Positions 54,577 to 63,266 of a DNA stretch of 64,000 bases are shown in pieces (position 1 is the first letter of the stretch; each line of letters begins with the position of its first letter). The stretch lies in NCBI RefSeq assembly GCF_903819435.1, contig NZ_CAIJDP010000060.1, positions 434,001 through 498,000 on the forward strand, written 5' to 3'. The position numbers and the translations under genes are program-made. Below the pieces are notes generated by a model. It was not told where the DNA came from. It ran no database searches and saw only the letters and a program-made list of their open reading frames with translations. The stretch is from Flavobacterium salmonis. GTDB taxonomy: Bacteria > Bacteroidota > Bacteroidia > Flavobacteriales > Flavobacteriaceae.

Positions 54577-55914
54577 TTAATAGTGGCATTTACCGCATTC
54601 TAAACCTCCCATTTGCGCTGCAGTCAATTTCTCTACACCGTATTTTTTAGAAAGTTCAGCATGAATTTTATCATAATATGCATTTCCTTCCATCTTAACA
54701 TCAGTTTTTCTATGGCAATCAACACACCATCCCATTGTTAATTTAGAATATTGCTTCATGATTTCAAACTCCTCAACAGGACCGTGACAAGTTTGACATT
54801 CAACACCTGCAACATTTACGTGTTGTGAGTGATTGAAATACACGAAATCAGGTAAATTATGAATACGAACCCATTTAACAGGCTGTGTTTTTCCAGTATA
54901 AGCTTGTTTTGTCTTATCCCATCCAACAGCATCGTATAATTTTTGAATTTGAGCATCATAGAACGCTTTACTGTACTCAGGCGTCGCAGTAGTCTCAGCA
55001 ACCTCAGAAATATTTTTATGACAGTTCATACAAACATTCAAAGAAGGAATACCCGCATTTTTACTTACACGAGCAGCTGAGTGACAATATTTACAATTGA
55101 TCTCATTATCGCCAGCGTGAATTTTGTGAGAGTAGTGAATTGGCTGAATTGGCTCGTAGTTTTGATCTACACCAACTTGCATCAAGAATCCGTACACAAA
55201 GTAACCACTAGCTAAAAGCAGGAATATAGAAGTAACTAATACTAAAAATTGATTTTTAGCAAATGCTTTCCAAATTGGAGTTCTAGCCTCTTTAGGCCCA
55301 ACTACAATTCCATTGCTACTTGCAACTTTAGTTAATACTTTGTTCACCATGAACAACATAACAACTAAAATAGCCATTACTAAAGCAAGAGCTCCCAAAA
55401 TAATATTATTAGATATCCCTCCTCCTTCAACTTTTCCCCCAGGAGGAACAGTCCCAGGAGTACCAGCAGCCGGCTCAGCTTTAACTTCAGAAGTATAAGC
55501 TATAATATTATCAATATCACCTTCAGACAATTGAGGAAAAGAAGTCATTACAGACTTGTTATTTTCTTCAAAAAGCTTAACAGCAACTGCATCTCCTGAT
55601 TTAATCATATCAGAACTATTATGCACCCACTTGTAAATCCAAGCCATGTCATGTTTACCAGCAACCCCTCTTAAAGCAGGACCAGTAGATTTAGCATCTA
55701 ATTTGTGACATGCAGCGCAATTTGCATTAAAAAGTTCTTTCCCTTTTACCGGATCACCACTTCCAGATGCAGCAGCCGGAGCAGCCGCAGCTTCAGTTGC
55801 CGCAGGAGTTGCAGCCGGATCTTGAGCAAATGAAGTTAGGGAGAAAATCAGGGTTAGCGATAAGCTAAGCAGCAATTTTCTTGAGATCGAATTATGGTTA
55901 CCCACCTTTTTCAT
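54577..55914 (-). CDS. actA: Alternative complex III subunit ActA, multiheme cytochrome c
   Basis: 445 residues with a signal peptide ending near FAQ (31). An N-terminal monoheme domain has CAACH at 66-70 with an Ala/Pro-rich spacer before it. After a Gly/Pro linker and membrane helices (about 166-190, 220-245) comes a multiheme part with five further CxxCH motifs (CKYCH, CMNCH, CQTCH, CVDCH, CGKCH), the last ending one residue before the stop. It passes electrons out of the complex, probably to the oxidase. First gene of the eight-gene operon. Confidence 0.93.
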   Translation of the reverse strand: MKKVGNHNSISRKLLLSLSLTLIFSLTSFAQDPAATPAATEAAAAPAAASGSGDPVKGKELFNANCAACHKLDAKSTGPALRGVAGKHDMAWIYKWVHNSSDMIKSGDAVAVKLFEENNKSVMTSFPQLSEGDIDNIIAYTSEVKAEPAAGTPGTVPPGGKVEGGGISNNIILGALALVMAILVVMLFMVNKVLTKVASSNGIVVGPKEARTPIWKAFAKNQFLVLVTSIFLLLASGYFVYGFLMQVGVDQNYEPIQPIHYSHKIHAGDNEINCKYCHSAARVSKNAGIPSLNVCMNCHKNISEVAETTATPEYSKAFYDAQIQKLYDAVGWDKTKQAYTGKTQPVKWVRIHNLPDFVYFNHSQHVNVAGVECQTCHGPVEEFEIMKQYSKLTMGWCVDCHRKTDVKMEGNAYYDKIHAELSKKYGVEKLTAAQMGGLECGKCHY

Positions 55915-55942
55915 ATAGTATAATAATTATCTACTAATTTTT

Positions 55943-55984
55943 GGTATGGTTTTTTCTGTATTAAATAAGCAAAAACCGAATACC
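55943..55984 (-). promoter_or_regulatory. Leader hairpin upstream of actA
   Basis: In minus-strand RNA the arms GGUAU, a 2-base bulge, GGUUUUU and AAAAACC AUACC form a 12-bp stem with a loop of about 16 bases. It lies between the promoter and the actA ATG, 29 bases upstream of the start. No U-run follows, so it is not a terminator. Confidence 0.5.
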
Positions 55985-56001
55985 CTCTTTTAAAACTTGG
56001 A

Positions 56002-56030
56002 CAAAAATACAATTTAAGTACTATTCTCAA
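56002..56030 (-). promoter_or_regulatory. Promoter of the act-cox operon
   Basis: On the minus strand a TTG (56028-56030), an 18-base spacer and TATTTTTG (56002-56009) fit the consensus. The leader to actA is about 80 bases. Confidence 0.6.
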
Positions 56031-56107
56031 AACCTTAAAATAGTCTTAAATATCAATTTATATCAATTCTAAATAATAAGAACATTTCACAGATAAACTT
56101 TAAATAT

Positions 56108-56115
56108 TACTTTTG
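56108..56115 (+). promoter_or_regulatory. -7 promoter box for the SPOR-protein gene
   Basis: TACTTTTG matches TAnnTTTG and ends 18 bases before the ATG at 56134. It overlaps an alternative TTG start at 56113, which argues for the ATG. No -33 TTG is seen. Confidence 0.45.
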
Positions 56116-56133
56116 TATAAAAACCATCACATT

Positions 56134-56523
56134 ATGAGAATTTTAACCCCTTCAAAAAAGATTTTACTATCAATATCCATGTTTGGTTTAACCTATAATA
56201 TTAATGCTCAAGACCAAAACATTACCTTAAATCAAGACTCTAAATTTGAGCAATTATTGAATGATAAGCGTAAAATTAACACGACAATTAGTACCAACGA
56301 AACATACAAAATTCAAATTTTCAGTGGCAAAAGCGAGGAAGCAAAAAAAACATTATCGAATTTTAAAAGAGAATTCAACTCAATTGACGGCACTATAATT
56401 TTCAATACTCCCAACTATAAAGTTATAGTTGGAAATTTCAAAACCAGAATTGAAGCTGAACGAAATTTGGAAGAAATTAAAAAAAAATACAAAAGCGTTT
56501 TCCTTGTTAAACCAAATAAATAG
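56134..56523 (+). CDS. SPOR-domain periplasmic protein
   Basis: 129 residues with a signal peptide ending near NINAQ. The C-terminal 75 residues form a SPOR domain: YKIQIFSGKSEEAKKTLSNF, then PNYKVIVGNFKTRIEAERNL and a final VFLVKP. SPOR domains bind denuded septal peptidoglycan. No other domain is present. It stands alone, divergent from the act operon, and is followed by a terminator. Confidence 0.85.
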   Translation: MRILTPSKKILLSISMFGLTYNINAQDQNITLNQDSKFEQLLNDKRKINTTISTNETYKIQIFSGKSEEAKKTLSNFKREFNSIDGTIIFNTPNYKVIVGNFKTRIEAERNLEEIKKKYKSVFLVKPNK

Positions 56524-56545
56524 AATTCAAAAAAACTAAAAAAGG

Positions 56546-56572
56546 ATTACTTTTTAAGTAATACTTTTTTTT
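56546..56572 (+). terminator. Terminator after the SPOR gene
   Basis: ATTACTT, a 3-base loop and AAGTAAT, followed by a T-rich run. It lies 22 bases after the stop. Confidence 0.7.
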
Positions 56573-57181
56573 GCGTATTCAAGGTAAGTCTAACCATCAA
56601 TATAAGTAGATTTCAGCATCAAATTTTCTTAATTTTTCTTTATATATAAAGCATACTCCTTTTCGACATTAAACTCAAATAATAACTTTATATCATGATA
56701 CCATGATTGCTTTATAAACTTTCGAATGTTAATTTCATTCTTGCATTTACATGTTAAAATTATTTTTTAAACTTTTCTAATAGACAATTTTTACAGCAGA
56801 CATAACCATAGATCATAGCACCTTAATTAAAAATTTTAGCTTAGTAAGTTGTTACTTTTAAACAATATTCATCCTCTATCTAAATAACACATAAATAGTA
56901 CTAATATTTTTTTAGCTACATTTTAAAACTCGCACTATTTTTTTTATCCACATTATCTCAAAGTTTATTTTTGAAGAAATTAAAAACTAATCAAGAAACA
57001 ACGAGCATTTAATGTGATTTTACACAAAGTGATATCAACTTCCCTATATCCAATAATATTTAATTTCAAATTCTTTAAAGCCACTATTTTGAGAAGACCA
57101 GCTTTCATTGATTTACTAATAATTTCTCACTCCCTAAACAACCTATCAATCCTAATACATATTGCTTTATTACTTAAAAAA
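56573..57181. other. Gene-free AT-rich stretch
   Basis: About 610 bases with no convincing gene, RNA or repeat. The only open frame (57014-57250, plus strand) is low-complexity, has no family features and runs antisense across the decayed transposase. The stretch may be remnant DNA of the same element or an older deletion scar. Confidence 0.55.
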
Positions 57182-57427
57182 TCAAAAAAATATTATACAA
57201 CTAACATTATGCTTTGGAGCGTATTCGATATGCATGTGAACATGGTCTGAACTAACACCCCCTTTTAAAATTTCAATTCCTTCAGCTTGACAGATTTTGA
57301 TCAAGATATCACGGCAACGCTTTTGAATATCTCCTTTCAAAATTTTAAACTTATATTTAGTAACCCAAACAACATGAAATGTTAATCAGCTTACTGCGTG
57401 CGAACCTTTCCTTAGATCTGTACTCAT
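57182..57427 (-). pseudogene. Decayed IS200/IS605-family transposase TnpA fragment
   Basis: On the minus strand an ATG at 57427 begins MSTDLRKGSHAVS, then an in-frame TGA (57386-57388), then LTFHVVWVTKYKFKIL and, further on, the HUH motif in DHVHMHIEYAP. This is the N-terminal half of a Y1 single-strand transposase. The catalytic Tyr and the C-terminal half are gone; after HNV the frame runs six unrelated codons to TGA at 57182. The internal stop and the truncation make it non-functional. The left end may lie at 57428-57505, where a TAAAGTACTTTA palindrome sits. Confidence 0.88.
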
Positions 57428-57505
57428 AATCTAATGATAAAGATTTTTTCGCATTACTAAAGTACTTTAATAAATTGAAGGGGGTTACCCGCCAATAAGA
57501 CCAAT

Positions 57506-57537
57506 AAAAAAGTCCCAATTTTCATTGGGACTTTTTT
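57506..57537. terminator. Terminator after infB (bidirectional)
   Basis: AAAAAAGTCCCAAT, a 4-base loop and ATTGGGACTTTTTT form a near-perfect stem with T-runs on both strands. It lies 12 bases after the infB stop. Confidence 0.88.
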
Positions 57538-57548
57538 ATTATTAAATT

Positions 57549-60434
57549 TTATTTCAATTTCTTTTTGATTGCTACTTCATGGTAAGCTTCAATAACATCT
57601 CTTTCTTCGATGTCGTTGTAACCTTTAATCTGAATACCACAATCATAACCTTTAGACACTTCTTTCACATCATCTTTAAAACGTTTCAAGGCTACAAGTT
57701 CACCTGTATGCACTACTACTCCTTCTCTGATAACTCTAATCTTAGAAGTTCTCATAATCTTACCATCCATTACCATACAACCAGCAATTGAACCCACTTT
57801 AGAAATTTTGAAAATCTCACGAATTTCAGCAGTCCCTAAGATTTCTTCTTTCATCTCTGGAGCTAACATTCCTTCCATCGCATCTTTCAAGTCATCGATA
57901 GCAGCATAAATAATAGAATAGTAACGAATATCAATTTCTTCTTTATCAGCCAGCTGTCTTGCATTTCCTGCAGGACGAACGTTAAATCCGATAATAATCG
58001 CATCAGAAGCCGAAGCCAACATAACGTCAGTCTCAGTAATTGCTCCAACACCTTTATGAATAATATTAATTTGAACTTCTTCTGTAGAAAGTTTTGAGAA
58101 CGAATCTGATAATGCTTCAACAGATCCATCAACGTCTCCTTTAAGGATCACATTCAATTCTTTAAACTGACCAAGCGCAATACGACGACCAATTTCGTCA
58201 AGCGTAATATGTCTTTGTGTACGTACTGATTGTTCACGCATCAATTGAGAACGTTTTGATGCAATTTGTTTTGCTTCTTTTTCGTCTTCAAAAACGTTAA
58301 ACTTATCACCCGCAGTGGCCGCACCATCTAAACCTAATACTGATACCGGTGTTGAAGGTCCTGCCTCTTTTACGATATGCCCACGTTCGTCATGCATAGC
58401 TTTAATCTTACCATGATGCTTACCTGCTAACATATAGTCTCCAACTTTTAAAGTTCCATGTTGAACTAAGATTGTAGAAACATATCCTTTTCCTTTATCT
58501 AAGAAAGCCTCAACTACAGTTCCCTGTGCTGCTTTATTTGGATTCGATTTTAAATCTAAAATTTCAGCCTCTAATAAAACTTTTTCCAATAATTCTTTTA
58601 CCCCTGTTCCCACTTTTGCAGAAATATCATGTGACTGAATTTTTCCACCCCAATCTTCAACAAGTAAATTCATCCCAGCCAAACGCTCTTTGATTTTCTC
58701 AACATTCGCATTTGGCTTATCAATTTTATTGATTGCAAATATAATTGGCACTCCTGCAGCTTGTGCGTGAGAGATTGCCTCTTTTGTTTGTGGCATGATA
58801 TCATCATCCGCCGCTACAACAATAATTGCGATATCGGTAACCTGAGCTCCACGTGCACGCATAGCGGTAAACGCCTCGTGACCCGGTGTATCTAAGAATG
58901 CGATCTTTTGACCATTATCCAAAGTTACTCCATAAGCTCCAATATGCTGTGTAATTCCACCCGACTCACCAGCGATAACATTTTCTTTACGAATATAATC
59001 CAGTAAAGATGTTTTACCGTGATCGACGTGCCCCATTACAGTAACAATCGGTGCTCTAACTACTAAATCTTCTTCTTTATCTTCAACTACTTCAATCGCA
59101 TCTTCGATATCAACTGTAATAAACTCAACTTCGTAACCAAATTCATCAGCTACAATAGTTAATGTTTCAGCATCTAAACGCTGGTTCATGGTAACCATGA
59201 TTCCAAGTGACATACAAGTTCCAATTACCTTGGTAATAGGCACATCCATCATGATTGCAATTTCACCTACGGTAACAAACTCAGTAACTTTAATAGTTTT
59301 ACTTCCTTCATCAAGTGCTCTTTGCTCTTCATCAGATTTCTGACGGTGCGTATCTCTTTTATCTCTTCTATATTTAGCAGCTTTTGATTTACCACCTTTC
59401 CCTTGAAGTTTTTCAAGAGTTTCTCTAATTTGGTTTTTTACTTCCTCTTCAGTAGGCTCTACTTTAGCTACAATAGCAGGGCGATTTCCTTTTACAAAAC
59501 CAGGTCTCGCACTTCTGTTAGCATTAAAACCTCCTCCTGTTCCACCCGCATTTGGTGTTATTTTGTTAGGATTTGGAGTTCCTGGCGCATTACCTGTTGC
59601 AGGTCTTGGTGTACCAGGAGTACCTGGTTTAGGAACAATCCTCTTACGCTTATTTTTATTAGCATTATTGTTTGCTCCAGGAGCACCCGGTTTATTTGGT
59701 GTTATCTTTGGATCCTCTTTCTTTTTCTTCGGTTTGTTGAATTGAGACAAATCAATTGTTTGTCCTGTAAGAGTCGTTCCTGATAATTTTTGATATTGTG
59801 TAGTGATAATCTCTTCTGCAGTTTCTGGATCAGTTGCAACAACTGGTTCTTTAGCTGTTTTAGAAACATCAACTTTTACTTCTTTTTTCTCAGTAATAAT
59901 AGGTTTTTCTACCTTTTTCTCTTCAGAAACTACAGCATCAGAAACTGGCTCTGACTGTACAGTCTCTTTCTGAACTGGTTTTTCTGTTTGAACAGGAGGA
60001 GTAACGACAGCTTTTGGTTCCTCAACTTTAGCAGTCTCTTCGGGTACCGAAACAGCAGCAGGTTTTTTGGGGTTCAAATCAATTTTACCAACCTGAACAG
60101 GGCCTGTTACAACAGCTCTCGCTTTTATAATCTCTTGCTGTTTTAGGCGTTCCTCATCTTGTCTGCGTTTGTCTTCAATTTCTTTCTCACGCTCTACACG
60201 AAGTGCTTCTTTTTCTTTTCTTTTTTCTTCTCCAACTTCTTTAGAAGCTTCCTTATTCCCCTTATCGCCCGCAAATTGGCTTTGTAGGATATTAAATTCG
60301 CTATCAGAAATTTTTGCATTCGGATTTGCATCAATAGCAATTCCCTTATCTTTTAGATAATCAACAGCCCTTTCTAACGAAATATTTAATTCCCTTAAAA
60401 CCTTGTTTATTCTTATTACTCTCTCTTCAGACAT
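57549..60434 (-). CDS. infB: Translation initiation factor IF-2
   Basis: 961 residues. An N-terminal IF2_N domain is followed by a long Lys/Glu-rich coiled linker and a Pro/Gly/Asn-rich spacer (about 220-310). The G domain has GHVDHGKTS (about 468), DTPGHEAF and NKIDKPNAN, and domains II to IV bind fMet-tRNA. It is the last gene of rimP-nusA-infB, with a 50-base gap after nusA. Confidence 0.97.
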   Translation of the reverse strand: MSEERVIRINKVLRELNISLERAVDYLKDKGIAIDANPNAKISDSEFNILQSQFAGDKGNKEASKEVGEEKRKEKEALRVEREKEIEDKRRQDEERLKQQEIIKARAVVTGPVQVGKIDLNPKKPAAVSVPEETAKVEEPKAVVTPPVQTEKPVQKETVQSEPVSDAVVSEEKKVEKPIITEKKEVKVDVSKTAKEPVVATDPETAEEIITTQYQKLSGTTLTGQTIDLSQFNKPKKKKEDPKITPNKPGAPGANNNANKNKRKRIVPKPGTPGTPRPATGNAPGTPNPNKITPNAGGTGGGFNANRSARPGFVKGNRPAIVAKVEPTEEEVKNQIRETLEKLQGKGGKSKAAKYRRDKRDTHRQKSDEEQRALDEGSKTIKVTEFVTVGEIAIMMDVPITKVIGTCMSLGIMVTMNQRLDAETLTIVADEFGYEVEFITVDIEDAIEVVEDKEEDLVVRAPIVTVMGHVDHGKTSLLDYIRKENVIAGESGGITQHIGAYGVTLDNGQKIAFLDTPGHEAFTAMRARGAQVTDIAIIVVAADDDIMPQTKEAISHAQAAGVPIIFAINKIDKPNANVEKIKERLAGMNLLVEDWGGKIQSHDISAKVGTGVKELLEKVLLEAEILDLKSNPNKAAQGTVVEAFLDKGKGYVSTILVQHGTLKVGDYMLAGKHHGKIKAMHDERGHIVKEAGPSTPVSVLGLDGAATAGDKFNVFEDEKEAKQIASKRSQLMREQSVRTQRHITLDEIGRRIALGQFKELNVILKGDVDGSVEALSDSFSKLSTEEVQINIIHKGVGAITETDVMLASASDAIIIGFNVRPAGNARQLADKEEIDIRYYSIIYAAIDDLKDAMEGMLAPEMKEEILGTAEIREIFKISKVGSIAGCMVMDGKIMRTSKIRVIREGVVVHTGELVALKRFKDDVKEVSKGYDCGIQIKGYNDIEERDVIEAYHEVAIKKKLK

Positions 60435-60484
60435 ATAACCTTTTTATTATTACCTTTTTCGTTGTGTTGTTAGAGCAGATACAA

Positions 60485-61738
60485 CTAGCTATCAAACTCT
60501 TCTTTTAGTATTTTCATAACATCAAGAATTGTTTCCTCTTCTAAATCTGTTCTCCTTACTAAATCTTCTACTTCTTGTTTTAAAATACTTTTTGCAGTAT
60601 CTAAACCTATTTTAGCAAATTCTTCTATTACCCAACCTTCAATTTCATCTGAAAACTCTGTTAATTCAACATCATCTTCATCTGCAGTTGCACCGGCAAC
60701 ATCTCCTTCACGAATTACATCTAATTCGTAACCCGTTAACTGACCCGCCAATTTAATATTATGACCTCCTCTACCAATTGCTTTAGAAACTTCTTCTAAT
60801 TTCAAGAAAACTTCAGCTCTTTTGTTTTCTTCATCAATTTTGATCGAAGAAACTTTAGCAGGACTCAATGCTCTTGTAATGAACAATTGAATATTATTTG
60901 TGTAGTTAATTACATCAATGTTTTCGTTTCCTAACTCACGAACAATTCCATGAATACGAGATCCCTTCATACCAACACAAGCTCCAACCGGATCGATTCT
61001 GTCATCATAAGAATCTACCGCTACTTTTGCTTTTTCACCAGGAATACGAACTACATTTTTAACTGTAATCAATCCGTCGAACACTTCCGGAATTTCTTGT
61101 TCAAATAATTTTTCTAAAAACTTCTCAGAAGTTCTAGACATAATAATTTGAGGTTTATTACCTTTTAATTCAACGCTTTCAATGATTCCACGAACGTTAT
61201 CTCCTTTACGGAAAAAGTCAGATGGAATTTGTTTTTCCTTTGGAAGCACAATTTCATTTCCTTCATCATCAACTAAGATAACTACTCTAGGACGTACGTG
61301 ATGCACTTCTGCAGTATAAATATCACCAATAATATCTTTAAATTGCTTGTAAAGATTAGTATTATCGTGTTCGTGAATTTTAGATATTAAGTTTTGACGC
61401 AAAGCCAAAATAGCTCTTCTTCCTAAATCAATTAATTTAACTTCTTCAGAAACTTCTTCTCCAATTTCAAAATCCGCTTCAATCATTCTTGCTTCAGTCA
61501 AAGTAATTTCTTCATTTTCAAAATCAAGATCTTCGTCAGCAACAATTACTCTTCTTCTCCATATCTCCATATCTCCTTTGTCAGGATTTATAATGATATC
61601 AAAGTTATCATCAGAACCGTATTTTTTCTTTAGTGCATTTCTAAACACGTCTTCTAAAATTGCCATAAGCGTTACACGATCAATAAGTTTATTATCTTTA
61701 AACTCTGAGAATGAATCGATTAATGCTAAATTTTCCAT
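60485..61738 (-). CDS. nusA: Transcription termination/antitermination factor NusA
   Basis: 417 residues. The N-terminal polymerase-binding domain is followed by an S1 domain (about 130-200) and two KH domains with VGACVGMKGSRIHGIVREL and VSKAIGRGGHNIKLAGQLTG. It ends in a short acidic tail and lacks the C-terminal AR repeats of E. coli NusA. NusA binds polymerase and modulates hairpin-dependent pausing and termination. rimP is 13 bases upstream. Confidence 0.96.
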   Translation of the reverse strand: MENLALIDSFSEFKDNKLIDRVTLMAILEDVFRNALKKKYGSDDNFDIIINPDKGDMEIWRRRVIVADEDLDFENEEITLTEARMIEADFEIGEEVSEEVKLIDLGRRAILALRQNLISKIHEHDNTNLYKQFKDIIGDIYTAEVHHVRPRVVILVDDEGNEIVLPKEKQIPSDFFRKGDNVRGIIESVELKGNKPQIIMSRTSEKFLEKLFEQEIPEVFDGLITVKNVVRIPGEKAKVAVDSYDDRIDPVGACVGMKGSRIHGIVRELGNENIDVINYTNNIQLFITRALSPAKVSSIKIDEENKRAEVFLKLEEVSKAIGRGGHNIKLAGQLTGYELDVIREGDVAGATADEDDVELTEFSDEIEGWVIEEFAKIGLDTAKSILKQEVEDLVRRTDLEEETILDVMKILKEEFDS

Positions 61739-61751
61739 GCGAATTCTTTAA

Positions 61752-62216
61752 TTAAAATGTTACTGTAACAATTGCCTCTTTAATTTCTGTATAAGGTATT
61801 TGTTGCTCTTTTTGAACTGTTTCTTTTCCTTTTCCTACTTTTTTCGGTTCTCTTGCTTCCCAAGACAAAATTATAAAAACATCGTTAGCTTCTACTAATT
61901 CTGCTTCAATTTTTTCACTATTTGTAGTAACAATCAATGTTCTACCAATATTTTTTATATATTGTCTTGTAAATTTCAATGGCGAACCTACTCCAACAGA
62001 TGCAACTTCAAGAGAAAAATCCTGTTCTTCACGATCCAGATTATTCTCAATTGCACGACTAATATCGATACAATCCTGAAGTGCTACTCCATTATCCCCA
62101 TCTAAACCTACACTAATTTTAAAAGAATCAGAAATACTTAAATCAATCAAAAAGACTGATGGCTTTTCTAAAAGAGCCTCTGTAATTAATGTGTTTACTT
62201 TTTCTTTAAATGTCAT
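61752..62216 (-). CDS. rimP: Ribosome maturation factor RimP
   Basis: 154 residues from the ATG at 62216 (MTFKEKVN). The ATG at 62252 would place the hairpin of the leader inside the gene and is rejected. The segments [22 protein letters not shown] and [21 protein letters not shown] match the RimP N-terminal domain. It assists 30S maturation. First gene of rimP-nusA-infB. Confidence 0.93.
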   Translation of the reverse strand: MTFKEKVNTLITEALLEKPSVFLIDLSISDSFKISVGLDGDNGVALQDCIDISRAIENNLDREEQDFSLEVASVGVGSPLKFTRQYIKNIGRTLIVTTNSEKIEAELVEANDVFIILSWEAREPKKVGKGKETVQKEQQIPYTEIKEAIVTVTF

Positions 62217-62229
62217 AATTTTATAAAAA

Positions 62230-62250
62230 GAGGGGACACTTAGTCCCCTC
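62230..62250 (-). promoter_or_regulatory. Terminator-like hairpin in the rimP-nusA-infB leader
   Basis: In minus-strand RNA GAGGGGAC, a 5-base loop and GUCCCCUC form a perfect GC-rich 8-bp stem directly followed by four to five U. It sits between the promoter and the rimP ATG, 13 bases before the start, and has the form of an intrinsic attenuator. Confidence 0.7.
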
Positions 62251-62278
62251 ATTATTTAGATTTTAATAAATAACGGTG

Positions 62279-62307
62279 CAAATATAGTGTTTTTTTTATA
62301 AATCAAA
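62279..62307 (-). promoter_or_regulatory. Promoter of rimP-nusA-infB
   Basis: On the minus strand a TTTG (62304-62307), a 17-base spacer and TATATTTG (62279-62286) match the Flavobacterium consensus. Transcription would begin near 62272, about 22 bases before the leader hairpin. Confidence 0.65.
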
Positions 62308-62390
62308 TAATTAGATTGGTCTAATAATATTCCTTATCTTTATAAGAGCATTAAATAACGGATTATTCAATAATTTAACCTCAAAAAATT

Positions 62391-63215
62391 ATGAAACGAA
62401 TTTTAGTCCCTACTGACTTCTCAGAACATGCAGAAGACGCCTTAAAAGTTGCAGCACAAATAGCACACAAACACAATTCAGAAATCATCCTGCTTCATAT
62501 GTTGGAATTACCAAGCCAAATGAATGACGCAATTACCGGCGGAGCAAGTATTCCCGAAACAATGTTATTTATGAGAAAAGCCAATGAGATGTTGGATAAA
62601 ATTACTGAAAAACCTTATCTTCAAGGCCTTACTGTAACTGAAATCTTAAAAATTGACAAAACATTCCATGGAATTTCTCAAGTCAGCAAAGAAAACGACA
62701 TTGATTTAATCATAATGGGATCACATGGTTCTTCAGGTGTTGAGGAATTACTAATTGGATCTAATACTGAAAAAGTAGTTCGAAATTCTGATATTCCCGT
62801 TTTGGTTATTAAAAAAGATATTTCAAATTTTAACGCATCTACTATTGTTTTTGCTTCAGATTTCACAGAAGAATCCAAAAAACCTTTTAAAAAACTATTA
62901 AACTTCACAGAATTCTTTGATTCAAAAATATACTTAGTTACTATTTGCACACCAAATAGCTTCAAACCAACTCATATTATTGAAAAAGCGATGAAAGATT
63001 TTGTAAACGAATTTAACCTTACTAATTATTCGACTCACATATATAATGACACCAATATTGAAAAAGGAATTATTAATTTTTCAAATAGCATTAATGCAGA
63101 CATTATCGGAATGTGTACACATGGAAGAACAGGCTTCGCTCACTTCTTTAACGGCAGTATTAGCGAAGGCTTGGTAAATCATGCAGCAAGACCTGTTATA
63201 ACATTTAAAATTTAA
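62391..63215 (+). CDS. Universal stress protein, tandem Usp domains
   Basis: 274 residues made of two Usp domains (about 1-145 and 148-274). The first has ILVPTDFSEHAEDALKVA and the ATP-binding-type loop MGSHGSSGVEELLIGSNTEKV. The second has FASDFTEESKKPF and MCTHGRTGFAHFFNGSISEG. The protein is cytoplasmic and the role is unknown beyond stress association. A near-match -7 box (TATCTTTA) lies near 62335. It converges on a LacI-type gene across a bidirectional terminator. Confidence 0.92.
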   Translation: MKRILVPTDFSEHAEDALKVAAQIAHKHNSEIILLHMLELPSQMNDAITGGASIPETMLFMRKANEMLDKITEKPYLQGLTVTEILKIDKTFHGISQVSKENDIDLIIMGSHGSSGVEELLIGSNTEKVVRNSDIPVLVIKKDISNFNASTIVFASDFTEESKKPFKKLLNFTEFFDSKIYLVTICTPNSFKPTHIIEKAMKDFVNEFNLTNYSTHIYNDTNIEKGIINFSNSINADIIGMCTHGRTGFAHFFNGSISEGLVNHAARPVITFKI

Positions 63216-63230
63216 AAAACAAATAAAAAA

Positions 63231-63262
63231 AGAAAACCATTTTAAAATTAAAATGGTTTTCT
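63231..63262. terminator. Bidirectional terminator between the Usp and LacI-type genes
   Basis: AGAAAACCATTTTA, a 4-base loop and TAAAATGGTTTTCT form a 14-bp stem with A- and T-runs on the flanks, serving both convergent genes. Confidence 0.88.
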
Positions 63263-63266
63263 TTTT

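Noticed and set aside
57014..57250. Plus-strand open frame of 78 codons in the gene-free stretch
   Set aside because: It has no family features and lies partly antisense to the recognisable transposase remnant, so it is a chance frame.
62217..62252. Upstream ATG extension of rimP
   Set aside because: It would code through the leader hairpin and adds residues absent from RimP proteins.
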